Shown piece after piece: positions 34,755-41,722 of a DNA stretch of 41,722 nt. The DNA is from Candidatus Praeruminimicrobium purgamenti (GTDB lineage: Bacteria; Elusimicrobiota; Endomicrobiia; Endomicrobiales; Endomicrobiaceae), in NCBI GenBank assembly GCA_018433585.1, contig JAHDQW010000013.1, positions 1-41,722 of the forward strand. The letters are read 5' to 3'. The notes beneath the pieces are model-generated. The model was not told where the DNA came from. It worked only from the letters and a program-made list of their open reading frames with translations, and did not search any database. The number at the start of each line of letters is the position of its first letter. The stretch's first letter is position 1. The translations under genes and the position numbers were made by a program.

Positions 34755-35315
34755 TTATTTATTATCTCTTTTCTTAAAAGGCATTCCGAGAAAATCCAAC
34801 AATTTTCTTGCATGCTCGTCTTTTTTTGCCGTCGTAACTATTGTTATATTCATCCCTCTGGCTTTATCAGATTTTTCAACGTTTATTTCAGGGAAAATAT
34901 ACTGTTCTGTAAGTCCGAGATTGAAATTGCCTCTGCCGTCGAATTTGTTAGGTTCTATTCCTCTGAAATCTCTGATTCTAGGCATAGCGACGTTGATAAG
35001 TCTGTCGAAGAATTCATACATGATGTTTCCTCTGAGAGTTACCTTAATCCCTATAGGCATTCCTTCTCTTATCTTAAAGTTTGAAACTGACTGTTTTGCT
35101 CTGCAGACCAAAGGCTTCTGACCTGTAATCGCCGCAAGCTCGGCAGTGGCTGTTTCTACAACTTTTACGTTTTCTTTCGCTTCAGAAAGACCGATGTTTA
35201 CAACGATTTTTGTAAGCTTCGGAACTTCGTTAGCATTTTTAAAACCAAACTCTTTTTCCAATGCTGGAATTACGTTCTTTACATAAAATTCTTTTAATCT
35301 AGGAACTTGATTCAT
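34755..35315 (-). CDS. rplE: 50S ribosomal protein L5
   Basis: 186 residues; [40 protein letters not shown] and [19 protein letters not shown] are diagnostic. L5 binds 5S rRNA and contacts S13 across the subunit interface. Confidence 0.98.
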   Translation of the reverse strand: MNQVPRLKEFYVKNVIPALEKEFGFKNANEVPKLTKIVVNIGLSEAKENVKVVETATAELAAITGQKPLVCRAKQSVSNFKIREGMPIGIKVTLRGNIMYEFFDRLINVAMPRIRDFRGIEPNKFDGRGNFNLGLTEQYIFPEINVEKSDKARGMNITIVTTAKKDEHARKLLDFLGMPFKKRDNK

Positions 35316-35332
35316 ATTTGTCTTCCCTTATA

Positions 35333-35644
35333 CTAAACTATTATTTCTCCGCAGTTTCTGCATATTCTGACTTTTTTACCGTCTGAAAGTTTATCAAACT
35401 TAGGCCTTGTCGGCTTGTTGCATTTCGGACATACCAACATAACGTTCGAAATTGAAATAGGCGATTCTTTTTCTTTGATTCCTCCCGGATCTCTCTGGGT
35501 AGGCTTTGTATGTCTTTTAACAAAATTAATCTTAGCGACGATAACTCTGTTTTCTTCAGACAACAATTTCAAAACTTCGCCTTCTTTACCTTTGTCTTTT
35601 CCTGCTAAAACGACTACTTTGTCTTTCTTCTTAATATTAAGCAT
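35333..35644 (-). CDS. rplX: 50S ribosomal protein L24
   Basis: 103 residues. The KOW motif (DKVVVLAGKDKGKEGEVLKL) and the NFVKRHTKPTQRDPGGI segment identify L24, an early assembly protein. Its C-terminus has CPKC and CRNC pairs, a zinc-ribbon-like feature present in many L24s. Confidence 0.97.
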   Translation of the reverse strand: MLNIKKKDKVVVLAGKDKGKEGEVLKLLSEENRVIVAKINFVKRHTKPTQRDPGGIKEKESPISISNVMLVCPKCNKPTRPKFDKLSDGKKVRICRNCGEIIV

Positions 35645-35668
35645 ATTTGTATCCTGTTAAATATATTA

Positions 35669-36037
35669 CTATATAACTTCCGGTGCTAAAGAGATTATTT
35701 TTAGATAATTAGCTTCTCTTAATTCTCTGGCAATAGGACCGAAAATACGAGTTCCTTTCGGTTCCCCTTCTTCGTTAATAATCACTGCGGCATTGTCATC
35801 AAATCTGATATATGTGCCGTCTTCTCTGCGGTATTCTTTCGCAGTTCTTACGATAACCACTCTGACAACATCGCCTTTTTTAATCGCTGCATGAGGTATA
35901 GCATCTTGGACAGAAGCTATTATAACATCGCCAAGACCCGCATATCTTCTCTTTACACCTTTTAAAACTCTGAAACAACGGACTTTCTTAGCTCCTGAGT
36001 TGTCTGCTACATTTAAAATTGTTCTTTCCTGTATCAT
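35669..36037 (-). CDS. rplN: 50S ribosomal protein L14
   Basis: 122 residues; the start [20 protein letters not shown] and the end [20 protein letters not shown] are highly conserved L14 features. L14 lies at the subunit interface. Confidence 0.99.
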   Translation of the reverse strand: MIQERTILNVADNSGAKKVRCFRVLKGVKRRYAGLGDVIIASVQDAIPHAAIKKGDVVRVVIVRTAKEYRREDGTYIRFDDNAAVIINEEGEPKGTRIFGPIARELREANYLKIISLAPEVI

Positions 36038-36052
36038 TTCTTATTCCTCAAA

Positions 36053-36307
36053 TTATGCTTTGTTTACAATTTCAGTCAAAACCCATCTTTTCGTCTTAGA
36101 TAAAGGTCTTGCTTCCATTATAGATACCAAATCACCCATTTTAGATTCATTCTTCTCATCGTGAACTGAGAATTTTGATTTGACACAAATAATTCTGCCA
36201 TATACCGGGTGCTTTATTGTTCTTTCGACAGCAACTATTCTCGTCTTCTGAGCTTTGTCGCTGACCACTATTCCTTTCATTATTTTTCTTTTTCCGCGTT
36301 CAAGCAT
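36053..36307 (-). CDS. rpsQ: 30S ribosomal protein S17
   Basis: 84 residues with an OB fold: GIVVSDKAQKTRIVAVERTI, HPVYGRIICVKSKF and EARPLSKTKRWVL are typical. S17 is a primary 16S-binding protein. Confidence 0.97.
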   Translation of the reverse strand: MLERGKRKIMKGIVVSDKAQKTRIVAVERTIKHPVYGRIICVKSKFSVHDEKNESKMGDLVSIMEARPLSKTKRWVLTEIVNKA

Positions 36308-36328
36308 TTTTCCTTCCTATATCTGGGA

Positions 36329-36532
36329 TTATTTCCCTTTTTTCTGTTGCGCAAGAAGCGTCTTTATTCTTGCTATCGTCTTTCTGATCTCTCTGATTTC
36401 AAGAGGATTCTTCAATGGTGCGGTAGAATTTCTGAATTTCAATCTGAAATATTTTTCTTCCAATTCAGAAAGCTTTGCATTTAATTCTACAGCAGACATA
36501 CTTGTTATTTCCTGCCAATTTTTCTGTTTCAT
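36329..36532 (-). CDS. rpmC: 50S ribosomal protein L29
   Basis: 67 residues, two helices: ELNAKLSELEEKYFRLKFR and NPLEIREIRKTIARIKTLL match L29, located near the exit tunnel where SRP and trigger factor dock. It lies between rplP and rpsQ. Confidence 0.96.
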   Translation of the reverse strand: MKQKNWQEITSMSAVELNAKLSELEEKYFRLKFRNSTAPLKNPLEIREIRKTIARIKTLLAQQKKGK

Positions 36533-36547
36533 CGTTATTTTCCGTTA

Positions 36548-36961
36548 TTATATTTCTTGTCTTACTAAAATTTTACAATGTATAGGCAATTTGTCGGAAG
36601 CAAGTTTTAATGCTTTTTTTGCTTCAACTTCCGGAATACCTTCCATTTCAAACATAACTCTGCCCGGCTTTACTACAGCTACCCAAAACTGCGGATCGCC
36701 TTTACCTTTACCCATTCTGGTTTCTGCTGGTTTCTTGGTAACAGGCTTGTCCGGAAATACTCTTATCCAGATTTTACCGCCTTTTTTAGTAAACTTTGTC
36801 AAAGCTATACGAGCTGCTTCTATCTGGTTACTGTTTAACCAAATAGGCTCAAGAGCCTGAAGTCCGAAAGTACCGAATGCCAAAGCCGTTCCGCCCTTAG
36901 CATAACCCTTCATTCTTCCTCTGTGAGTCTTTCTATATTTTACTCTCTTTGGCATCAACAT
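36548..36961 (-). CDS. rplP: 50S ribosomal protein L16
   Basis: 137 residues starting [39 protein letters not shown] and [19 protein letters not shown] are diagnostic. L16 helps position the A-site tRNA. Confidence 0.99.
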   Translation of the reverse strand: MLMPKRVKYRKTHRGRMKGYAKGGTALAFGTFGLQALEPIWLNSNQIEAARIALTKFTKKGGKIWIRVFPDKPVTKKPAETRMGKGKGDPQFWVAVVKPGRVMFEMEGIPEVEAKKALKLASDKLPIHCKILVRQEI

Positions 36962-36992
36962 ATGAGTGTCCTTCCTTACTTAATAAATAACT

Positions 36993-37706
36993 TTATTTGC
37001 TTTCTTCGGCAGCAGATGCTGCTTCTACATTTTCTACATTTTCAACGAGCTTAGCTTCTTCAAGAAGTTCTTTTGCGGTTTTCTGGAAATGTTCTTTCTT
37101 GAATATCCAGACTTTTATTCCGATTTTTCCCATTGTAGTGTTAGCTTCGGTAAAACCGTAATCAATTTCCGCTCTGAATGTCTGAAGAGGAATTCTTCCC
37201 TCTTTCAACCACTCGGTTCTTGCAATTTCTGCTCCTCCGAGTCTTCCTGCACACATAACTTTTATACCTTGAGCTCCTGCCAACATTGCTTTTTCCATGA
37301 CTTTTTTCATTGCTCTTCTGAAAGCAACCTGTTTTTCAATCTGATATGCAATATTGTCGGCGGCAAGCTGAGCGTCTGCTTCAGGTCTTTTGATTTCCAT
37401 AACGTTTACAAAAGCCTTTCTTGACGTCATCTGCTCAACTTCCATTCTAATGTTTTCTATACCCTGACCGCCTTTACCGATAACGATACCAGGTCTTGAT
37501 GTATAGATATTTACTCTAATATATTTTCCCGCTCTTTCTATACCGATTCTTGAAACAGAAGCCATTTTCAATTTATTTTTCAAATAAACTCTGATTCTGA
37601 AATCTTCTTCTATAAAGTCAGGCATTTCCTTTAGATTAAACCATTTAGAATCCCAATCCTTAATGTAACCTATACGAACGCTTTTAGGATGAATTTTATG
37701 ACCCAT
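36993..37706 (-). CDS. rpsC: 30S ribosomal protein S3
   Basis: 237 residues. The type II KH domain is evident (SRPGIVIGKGGQGIENIRME), as is the C-terminal GAQGIKVMCAGRLGGAEIAR segment. S3 forms part of the mRNA entry site. A short Glu/Ala-rich tail follows. Confidence 0.98.
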   Translation of the reverse strand: MGHKIHPKSVRIGYIKDWDSKWFNLKEMPDFIEEDFRIRVYLKNKLKMASVSRIGIERAGKYIRVNIYTSRPGIVIGKGGQGIENIRMEVEQMTSRKAFVNVMEIKRPEADAQLAADNIAYQIEKQVAFRRAMKKVMEKAMLAGAQGIKVMCAGRLGGAEIARTEWLKEGRIPLQTFRAEIDYGFTEANTTMGKIGIKVWIFKKEHFQKTAKELLEEAKLVENVENVEAASAAEESK

Positions 37707-37723
37707 GACTACCTTACCTTTTA

Positions 37724-38185
37724 CTAAATTTTATCTTCTTTTTTTGTTGTTTTTTTAACAACTCTTTTTTTCTTTTCAACTGCTACAGGTTCGCCTGCAG
37801 CTACAGGAGCCGCTGCGGTCTGCTTAACAGCTTTTTTCTTTCTTTTTTCAGGTAAAACGCCTTCATCTGTAACAATTATCGTCAAATGGGAAGTTTTCCT
37901 TTTATATGGCAATCCTCTGCCCATAGGTCCCGGTCTCATTCTTTTCAAAGTAGGACCCTGGCCTACCCAACATTCTTTTACTTTAAGTCCTGAATAATCT
38001 TTTATTTTGCCTGAATTTGCAACTGCGCTTTTCAAAACTTTTTCTACAAGCGTTGTCGCATTTTTAGGTAAGAAAGAAAGAATTTCAAACGCTTTTTCAA
38101 CTCTTTTATTTCTTATAACAGTCAAAACTTGATTAACTTTTCTAGGAGCATACCTTACGAATTTTGCTATTGCTCTTGCTTCCAT
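37724..38185 (-). CDS. rplV: 50S ribosomal protein L22 with basic C-terminal extension
   Basis: 153 residues. The core has KFVRYAPRKVNQVLTVIRNK and MGRGLPYKRKTSHLTIIV, the beta-hairpin region lining the exit tunnel. The protein continues about 40 residues past the usual end in an Ala/Pro/Lys-rich tail (KKAVKQTAAAPVAAGEPV and onward), likely disordered. Confidence 0.97.
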   Translation of the reverse strand: MEARAIAKFVRYAPRKVNQVLTVIRNKRVEKAFEILSFLPKNATTLVEKVLKSAVANSGKIKDYSGLKVKECWVGQGPTLKRMRPGPMGRGLPYKRKTSHLTIIVTDEGVLPEKRKKKAVKQTAAAPVAAGEPVAVEKKKRVVKKTTKKEDKI

Positions 38186-38207
38186 CTTTTTTGTCCTTTG
38201 CTTTTTT

Positions 38208-38492
38208 TTAAGTTAACGATGTCTCTTGTTTTGTCAATCCGCCGTGACCTTTAAAAACTCTGGTAGGGGCGAATTCTCCAAGCTTATGTCCAACCATCTG
38301 TTCCGATATAAATATCGGAAGAAACTTTTTACCATTATGTATAGCCAACGTGTGTCCAACAAAATCAGGTGTAATAACCGACGATCTTGCCCAAGTCTTT
38401 ATTATTTTCTTTTCACCCGATTCGTTGAGCTTTTGCATTTTTTTCAAAAGCTTGTCATCAACATAAGGTCCTTTTTTAATTGACCTACTCAT
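38208..38492 (-). CDS. rpsS: 30S ribosomal protein S19
   Basis: 94 residues; [39 protein letters not shown] and [16 protein letters not shown] are classic S19 motifs. It sits in the 30S head with S13. Confidence 0.99.
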   Translation of the reverse strand: MSRSIKKGPYVDDKLLKKMQKLNESGEKKIIKTWARSSVITPDFVGHTLAIHNGKKFLPIFISEQMVGHKLGEFAPTRVFKGHGGLTKQETSLT

Positions 38493-38522
38493 TAATTTCC
38501 TCCAACTGCATTCGCGCTAGAA

Positions 38523-39359
38523 TTATTTACCCTTAGCTTTATTTCTATGACTTACTATCATCCAATCCCAAACTTTCTTTGGTCTTGTTTTGAAACCCTT
38601 TGCCGGCTGATTCCATGGGCTACGAGGCTGGTTGTTACCTTTTGACTTGCCTCTACCGCCTCCGTGAGGATGGTCTGTAGCGTTCATGGCCGTACCACGC
38701 ACATGAGGTTTCTTACCGAAGTGGCGATTTCTTCCAGCTGAACCTATTGAAATGTTTTCATGTTCAATATTTCCAACTTGTCCCACTGTTGCATAACACC
38801 TAACTAGAACCAGTCTGATTTCTCCGGAAGGCATTCTTACGTGAGCATACTCGTCTTCCTTTGCGAGTAACTGCGCAGAAGATCCGGCTGATCTCACAAG
38901 CTGTGCCCCTTTACCGGGAACTAATTCTAAATTATGTATAAAAGTACCTACAGGCATACTTGAAAGAGGGAGAGCGTTACCTTCTTTTATCTCGGCATCC
39001 GGACCGGACATTACGGTATCTCCGACTTTTAAGCCCTTAGGCTGTATTATGTATCTTTTTTCTCCGTCTTCATATTCCAACAAAGCAATTCTGCTTGATC
39101 TGTTTGGATCATATTCGATGGAAATAACTTTTGCGGCGACATTGATTTTATTTCTTTTAAAATCAATTAATCTGTAAAATCTTTTGTGTTCTCCGCCTCT
39201 GAAACGTACCATAACCTGACCGGTATTATTTCTACCGCCGGTTTTTTTTGCTGGAACTATCAACGATTTTTCAGGTTTATTTGTGGTTATTTCTGAAAAA
39301 TCCTCCATAGTGATAAATCTTCTTACAGGAGTGTAAGGTTTGAATGTTTTAATCGGCAT
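38523..39359 (-). CDS. rplB: 50S ribosomal protein L2
   Basis: 278 residues. [19 protein letters not shown] and the invariant [20 protein letters not shown], whose histidine lies close to the peptidyl transferase centre, identify L2. It is full length. Confidence 0.99.
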   Translation of the reverse strand: MPIKTFKPYTPVRRFITMEDFSEITTNKPEKSLIVPAKKTGGRNNTGQVMVRFRGGEHKRFYRLIDFKRNKINVAAKVISIEYDPNRSSRIALLEYEDGEKRYIIQPKGLKVGDTVMSGPDAEIKEGNALPLSSMPVGTFIHNLELVPGKGAQLVRSAGSSAQLLAKEDEYAHVRMPSGEIRLVLVRCYATVGQVGNIEHENISIGSAGRNRHFGKKPHVRGTAMNATDHPHGGGRGKSKGNNQPRSPWNQPAKGFKTRPKKVWDWMIVSHRNKAKGK

Positions 39360-39447
39360 ACTGAATCTTCCTATTATCGGGCGGAAAAGTTTTTAAAAAA
39401 ACTCTCTCAATTTAAGAGACTGCCCATATTTTACTTCTTTCTAAGCC

Positions 39448-39735
39448 TTAAGCTTCGTCGACCACTGAAATTTCTTGACCTTCTTGAAGCTTAACAATAG
39501 CTTTCTTCCAGTCACTTTTATAACCTTCATGAGCACCCATTCTTTTTGCTTTGCCGGCAAAAATTGCTGTGTGAACACTTTTTACTTTTACGTTGAATAA
39601 ATTTTCTACGGCTTGTTTAATTTGATATTTGTTTGCATCTTTATCAACAACAAACGTATATTTATTTTCTTTTTCTTTCATAATTGAAGATTTTTCAGTT
39701 ATGAGCGGTTTTTTTATAACGTTTCTGATATCCAT
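39448..39735 (-). CDS. rplW: 50S ribosomal protein L23
   Basis: 95 residues; [40 protein letters not shown] and [10 protein letters not shown] match L23, the exit-site protein bound by trigger factor and SRP. An 88-bp gap separates it from rplB. Confidence 0.97.
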   Translation of the reverse strand: MDIRNVIKKPLITEKSSIMKEKENKYTFVVDKDANKYQIKQAVENLFNVKVKSVHTAIFAGKAKRMGAHEGYKSDWKKAIVKLQEGQEISVVDEA

Positions 39736-39754
39736 TTATTTATCTCTCTTTAAA

Positions 39755-40378
39755 CTATGCTAACTGTTTTTCTTTTATGCTGTCAATTGCTTCAGGTGTT
39801 GTAACAATTTTGTTTGCCCACATAACTTGATAAGCATTTAAATTTCCGATGTATTCTACGACTACGTTCGGAATATTTTTTGCCGCAACTTTTACAACAT
39901 CGTTTTTCTTTGCAAGAGCTATTATAACTTTCTGTCCGTCAACCTTAAGGTTTTTCAAGAAAGCTGCAACATTTTTTGTCTTTGCCTGTTCAATATTAAT
40001 CAAATCGACTAAGACCAAATTATTATCCTGAGCCAAAGCTGAAAGAGCCATGCTCAAAGCAAGTCTTCTTTTCTGTTTTGACATTTTCTGATAATAATCT
40101 CTCGGCTGAGGACCAAATATAATACCGCCTTTTCTCCAAAGCGGTGAATTTTTCTGTCCTGCTCTTGCGTTACCGGTTCCTTTCTGTTTCCAAGGCTTTG
40201 CGCCTGAAAAAGAAACTTCGCCTCTTGTTTTTGTCGCATGCGTGCCGGATCTTAAGTTAGCAAGATATCCGGTTGTTATCTCATGAAGAAGCGATTCTGA
40301 CACTTCAGTATTAAAAAATACTGGAAGTTCGTATCTGCCTTTTTCTTTACCTTCAACGGTATAAACTATTGTATCCAT
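39755..40378 (-). CDS. rplD: 50S ribosomal protein L4
   Basis: 207 residues. The extended tunnel loop is visible (GTHATKTRGEVSFSGAKPWK, then QKGTGNARAGQ) with GIIFGPQPRDYYQKM. L4 also represses the S10 operon in some bacteria; the leader needed to judge that is outside the window. Confidence 0.98.
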   Translation of the reverse strand: MDTIVYTVEGKEKGRYELPVFFNTEVSESLLHEITTGYLANLRSGTHATKTRGEVSFSGAKPWKQKGTGNARAGQKNSPLWRKGGIIFGPQPRDYYQKMSKQKRRLALSMALSALAQDNNLVLVDLINIEQAKTKNVAAFLKNLKVDGQKVIIALAKKNDVVKVAAKNIPNVVVEYIGNLNAYQVMWANKIVTTPEAIDSIKEKQLA

Positions 40379-40403
40379 TATCGTCTTGTCCTATATACAA
40401 ATT

Positions 40404-41075
40404 TTATTTTTTCTTAGCTACTTTTTTTTCTGCCTGAACAACAGGAATTCTTTTAACTGTATTGTTTATATCGAGAGTAGCCTTCTTTGCAGCAGGCACA
40501 GACCCTTTTATAAGAATTACATTTTTTTCCACGTCAACATTGACAACAAGCAATTTTTGTATTGTAACATATTCTTGCCCTAAATGTCCAGACATTCTCA
40601 AGCCTCTGAGAACTCTCTGAGGTCCCTGGGAACCCGATGATCCTCTTGCTCTTGTTCTGTCAGACTGTCCTCTTGTGACAGGCTGCTGTCCAAAGTTGTG
40701 TCTCTTTATAACGCCGGCGTATCCTTTACCTTTGGAAATACCGCCTACGTCTACGTAGTCTCCTGCTTTAAAAATATCAGCTTTTATTTCCTGTCCAAGC
40801 GTTAAACCTGAAACATCAGAAACTCTGAATTCTCTTAAAACTTTTTTAGGAGCTATATTATTTTTTTTCAAATGACCGACCTGCGATTTGTTAAGTTTCT
40901 TTTCTTCTACGTCGCAGAAACCTAACTGAACAGCGTTGTATCCGTCATTTTCAACAGTTTTAATGGCAGTAACCACACATGGTCCTGCTTCGACTACTGT
41001 TACCGGCACAAGTTTGCCTTTTTCATCAAAAACCTGTGTCATGCCTATTTTTTCACCAATTATAGATTTTAACAT
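40404..41075 (-). CDS. rplC: 50S ribosomal protein L3
   Basis: 223 residues; [39 protein letters not shown] and the conserved [13 protein letters not shown] region identify L3, whose loop reaches toward the peptidyl transferase centre. A Lys-rich C-terminal tail extends slightly. Confidence 0.98.
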   Translation of the reverse strand: MLKSIIGEKIGMTQVFDEKGKLVPVTVVEAGPCVVTAIKTVENDGYNAVQLGFCDVEEKKLNKSQVGHLKKNNIAPKKVLREFRVSDVSGLTLGQEIKADIFKAGDYVDVGGISKGKGYAGVIKRHNFGQQPVTRGQSDRTRARGSSGSQGPQRVLRGLRMSGHLGQEYVTIQKLLVVNVDVEKNVILIKGSVPAAKKATLDINNTVKRIPVVQAEKKVAKKK

Positions 41076-41100
41076 AATTTCTCTCTAATTACAATTTTTT

Positions 41101-41433
41101 TTACATCTTTATTTCAATATCAACTCCGGCAGGAAGATCCAACTTCATAAGTTCTTCCACCGTCGTGTTTGAAGGTTCGCCGATATCAAGCAATCTCTTA
41201 TGAATTCTCATTTCGAACTGCTCTCTTGATTTCTTGTCAGAATGAACAGATCTGTTGACTGTATATTTCTTGACATTTGTAGGGAGAAGCATCGGACCGG
41301 TTATTGTTGCGCCGGTTCTTCTTGCCGTTTCCACTATTTTCTTAAGAGAATCATCCAACATTTTGCAATCATAAGAACGAAGCTTTATTCTTAATCTTTG
41401 AGTCTGTGTAACTGCTACTTTTTCATTTGACAT
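41101..41433 (-). CDS. rpsJ: 30S ribosomal protein S10
   Basis: 110 residues from the ATG at 41433, chosen because AGGGA lies 6 nt upstream; an ATG at 41439 is an alternative. [40 protein letters not shown] and [11 protein letters not shown] are typical. S10 also serves as NusE in antitermination. It follows tuf closely. Confidence 0.98.
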   Translation of the reverse strand: MSNEKVAVTQTQRLRIKLRSYDCKMLDDSLKKIVETARRTGATITGPMLLPTNVKKYTVNRSVHSDKKSREQFEMRIHKRLLDIGEPSNTTVEELMKLDLPAGVDIEIKM

Positions 41434-41454
41434 ATTCATTCCCTGTTATTTATA

Positions 41455-41722
41455 TTATTCAACAATTTCAGTAACAACGCCTGAACCAACCGTTCTTCCG
41501 CCTTCTCTGATTGCGAATCTTAACTGCGGTTCCATTGCTACCGGCATTATTAATTCTATGTCCATCGTTACGTTATCGCCTGGCATTACCATTTCTGTTC
41601 CTGCCGGCAAATGCGCTACTCCGGTTACATCGGTCGTTCTAAAATAGAACTGTGGTCTGTATCCGTTAAAGAACGGCGTATGTCTTCCGCCTTCTTCTTT
41701 CTTCAATATATATACCTGCCCT
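41455..41722 (-). CDS. tuf: Elongation factor Tu, C-terminal part (cut by window edge)
   Basis: The last 88 residues are visible: [51 protein letters not shown] and [18 protein letters not shown], which form domain 3 of EF-Tu. EF-Tu delivers aminoacyl-tRNA to the ribosome. Its location directly before rpsJ implies that the str operon (fusA, tuf) joins the S10 cluster. Confidence 0.98.
   Translation of the reverse strand, partial: GQVYILKKEEGGRHTPFFNGYRPQFYFRTTDVTGVAHLPAGTEMVMPGDNVTMDIELIMPVAMEPQLRFAIREGGRTVGSGVVTEIVE

Overview
The window looks like a chromosomal piece of a low-GC bacterium, most likely from the Elusimicrobiota (Endomicrobium-like). The lineage call is an inference. It rests on the standard bacterial order of ribosomal protein genes, low overall GC, and a giant exported protein of a type common in Elusimicrobiota and Omnitrophota. 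No 16S rRNA is present to confirm it.

Layout. (1) 1-9505: a complete type I-C CRISPR-Cas locus on the minus strand, cas3-cas5-cas8c-cas7-cas4-cas1-cas2, then a leader and an array with 21 full repeats that runs off the left edge. Cas3 is the nuclease-helicase, Cas5/Cas7/Cas8c form Cascade, Cas5 probably processes crRNA, and Cas1/2/4 acquire spacers. cas1 appears to start at an ATA codon. (2) 9506-10104: gene-free AT-rich DNA with direct and inverted repeats and one copy of a 61-bp dispersed repeat. (3) 10161-17143: a small exported or membrane protein and a giant 2140-residue exported protein, separated by a terminator hairpin that overlaps the end of the small gene. The giant protein combines an EreA/ChaN-like N-terminus, two tandem copies of a ~195-residue unit and a phosphothreonine-lyase-like (OspF/LanKC N-terminal) domain. 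(4) 17255-22104: a radical SAM/SPASM protein, an unrecognised membrane protein (the only plus-strand gene), an AAA/DUF4143 ATPase behind two TGTCA-N6-TGACA sites, and a YeiH-family transporter.

(5) 22437-25015: a compact three-gene minus-strand operon encoding two different trypsin-fold proteases, both with an intact catalytic triad, and a HEPN-domain protein (RNDLEH motif) with C-terminal zinc-binding cysteine clusters. I do not recognise this combination; it is the best candidate here for an undescribed defence or stress-response system. It lies on the 3' side of an odd class II (Ser-like) tRNA with a GAA anticodon and a decayed acceptor stem, which suggests an island junction.

(6) 25739-41722: a second copy of the dispersed repeat inside a layered hairpin, then the merged S10-spc-alpha cluster on the minus strand: tuf (partial), rpsJ, rplC, rplD, rplW, rplB, rpsS, rplV, rpsC, rplP, rpmC, rpsQ, rplN, rplX, rplE, rpsN, rpsH, rplF, rplR, rpsE, rplO, secY, adk, map, infA, rpmJ, rpsM, rpsK, rpsD, rpoA, rplQ. 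rpmD is absent. The cas locus and protease/HEPN operon are visibly more AT-rich than the giant gene and the ribosomal cluster, consistent with horizontal acquisition.
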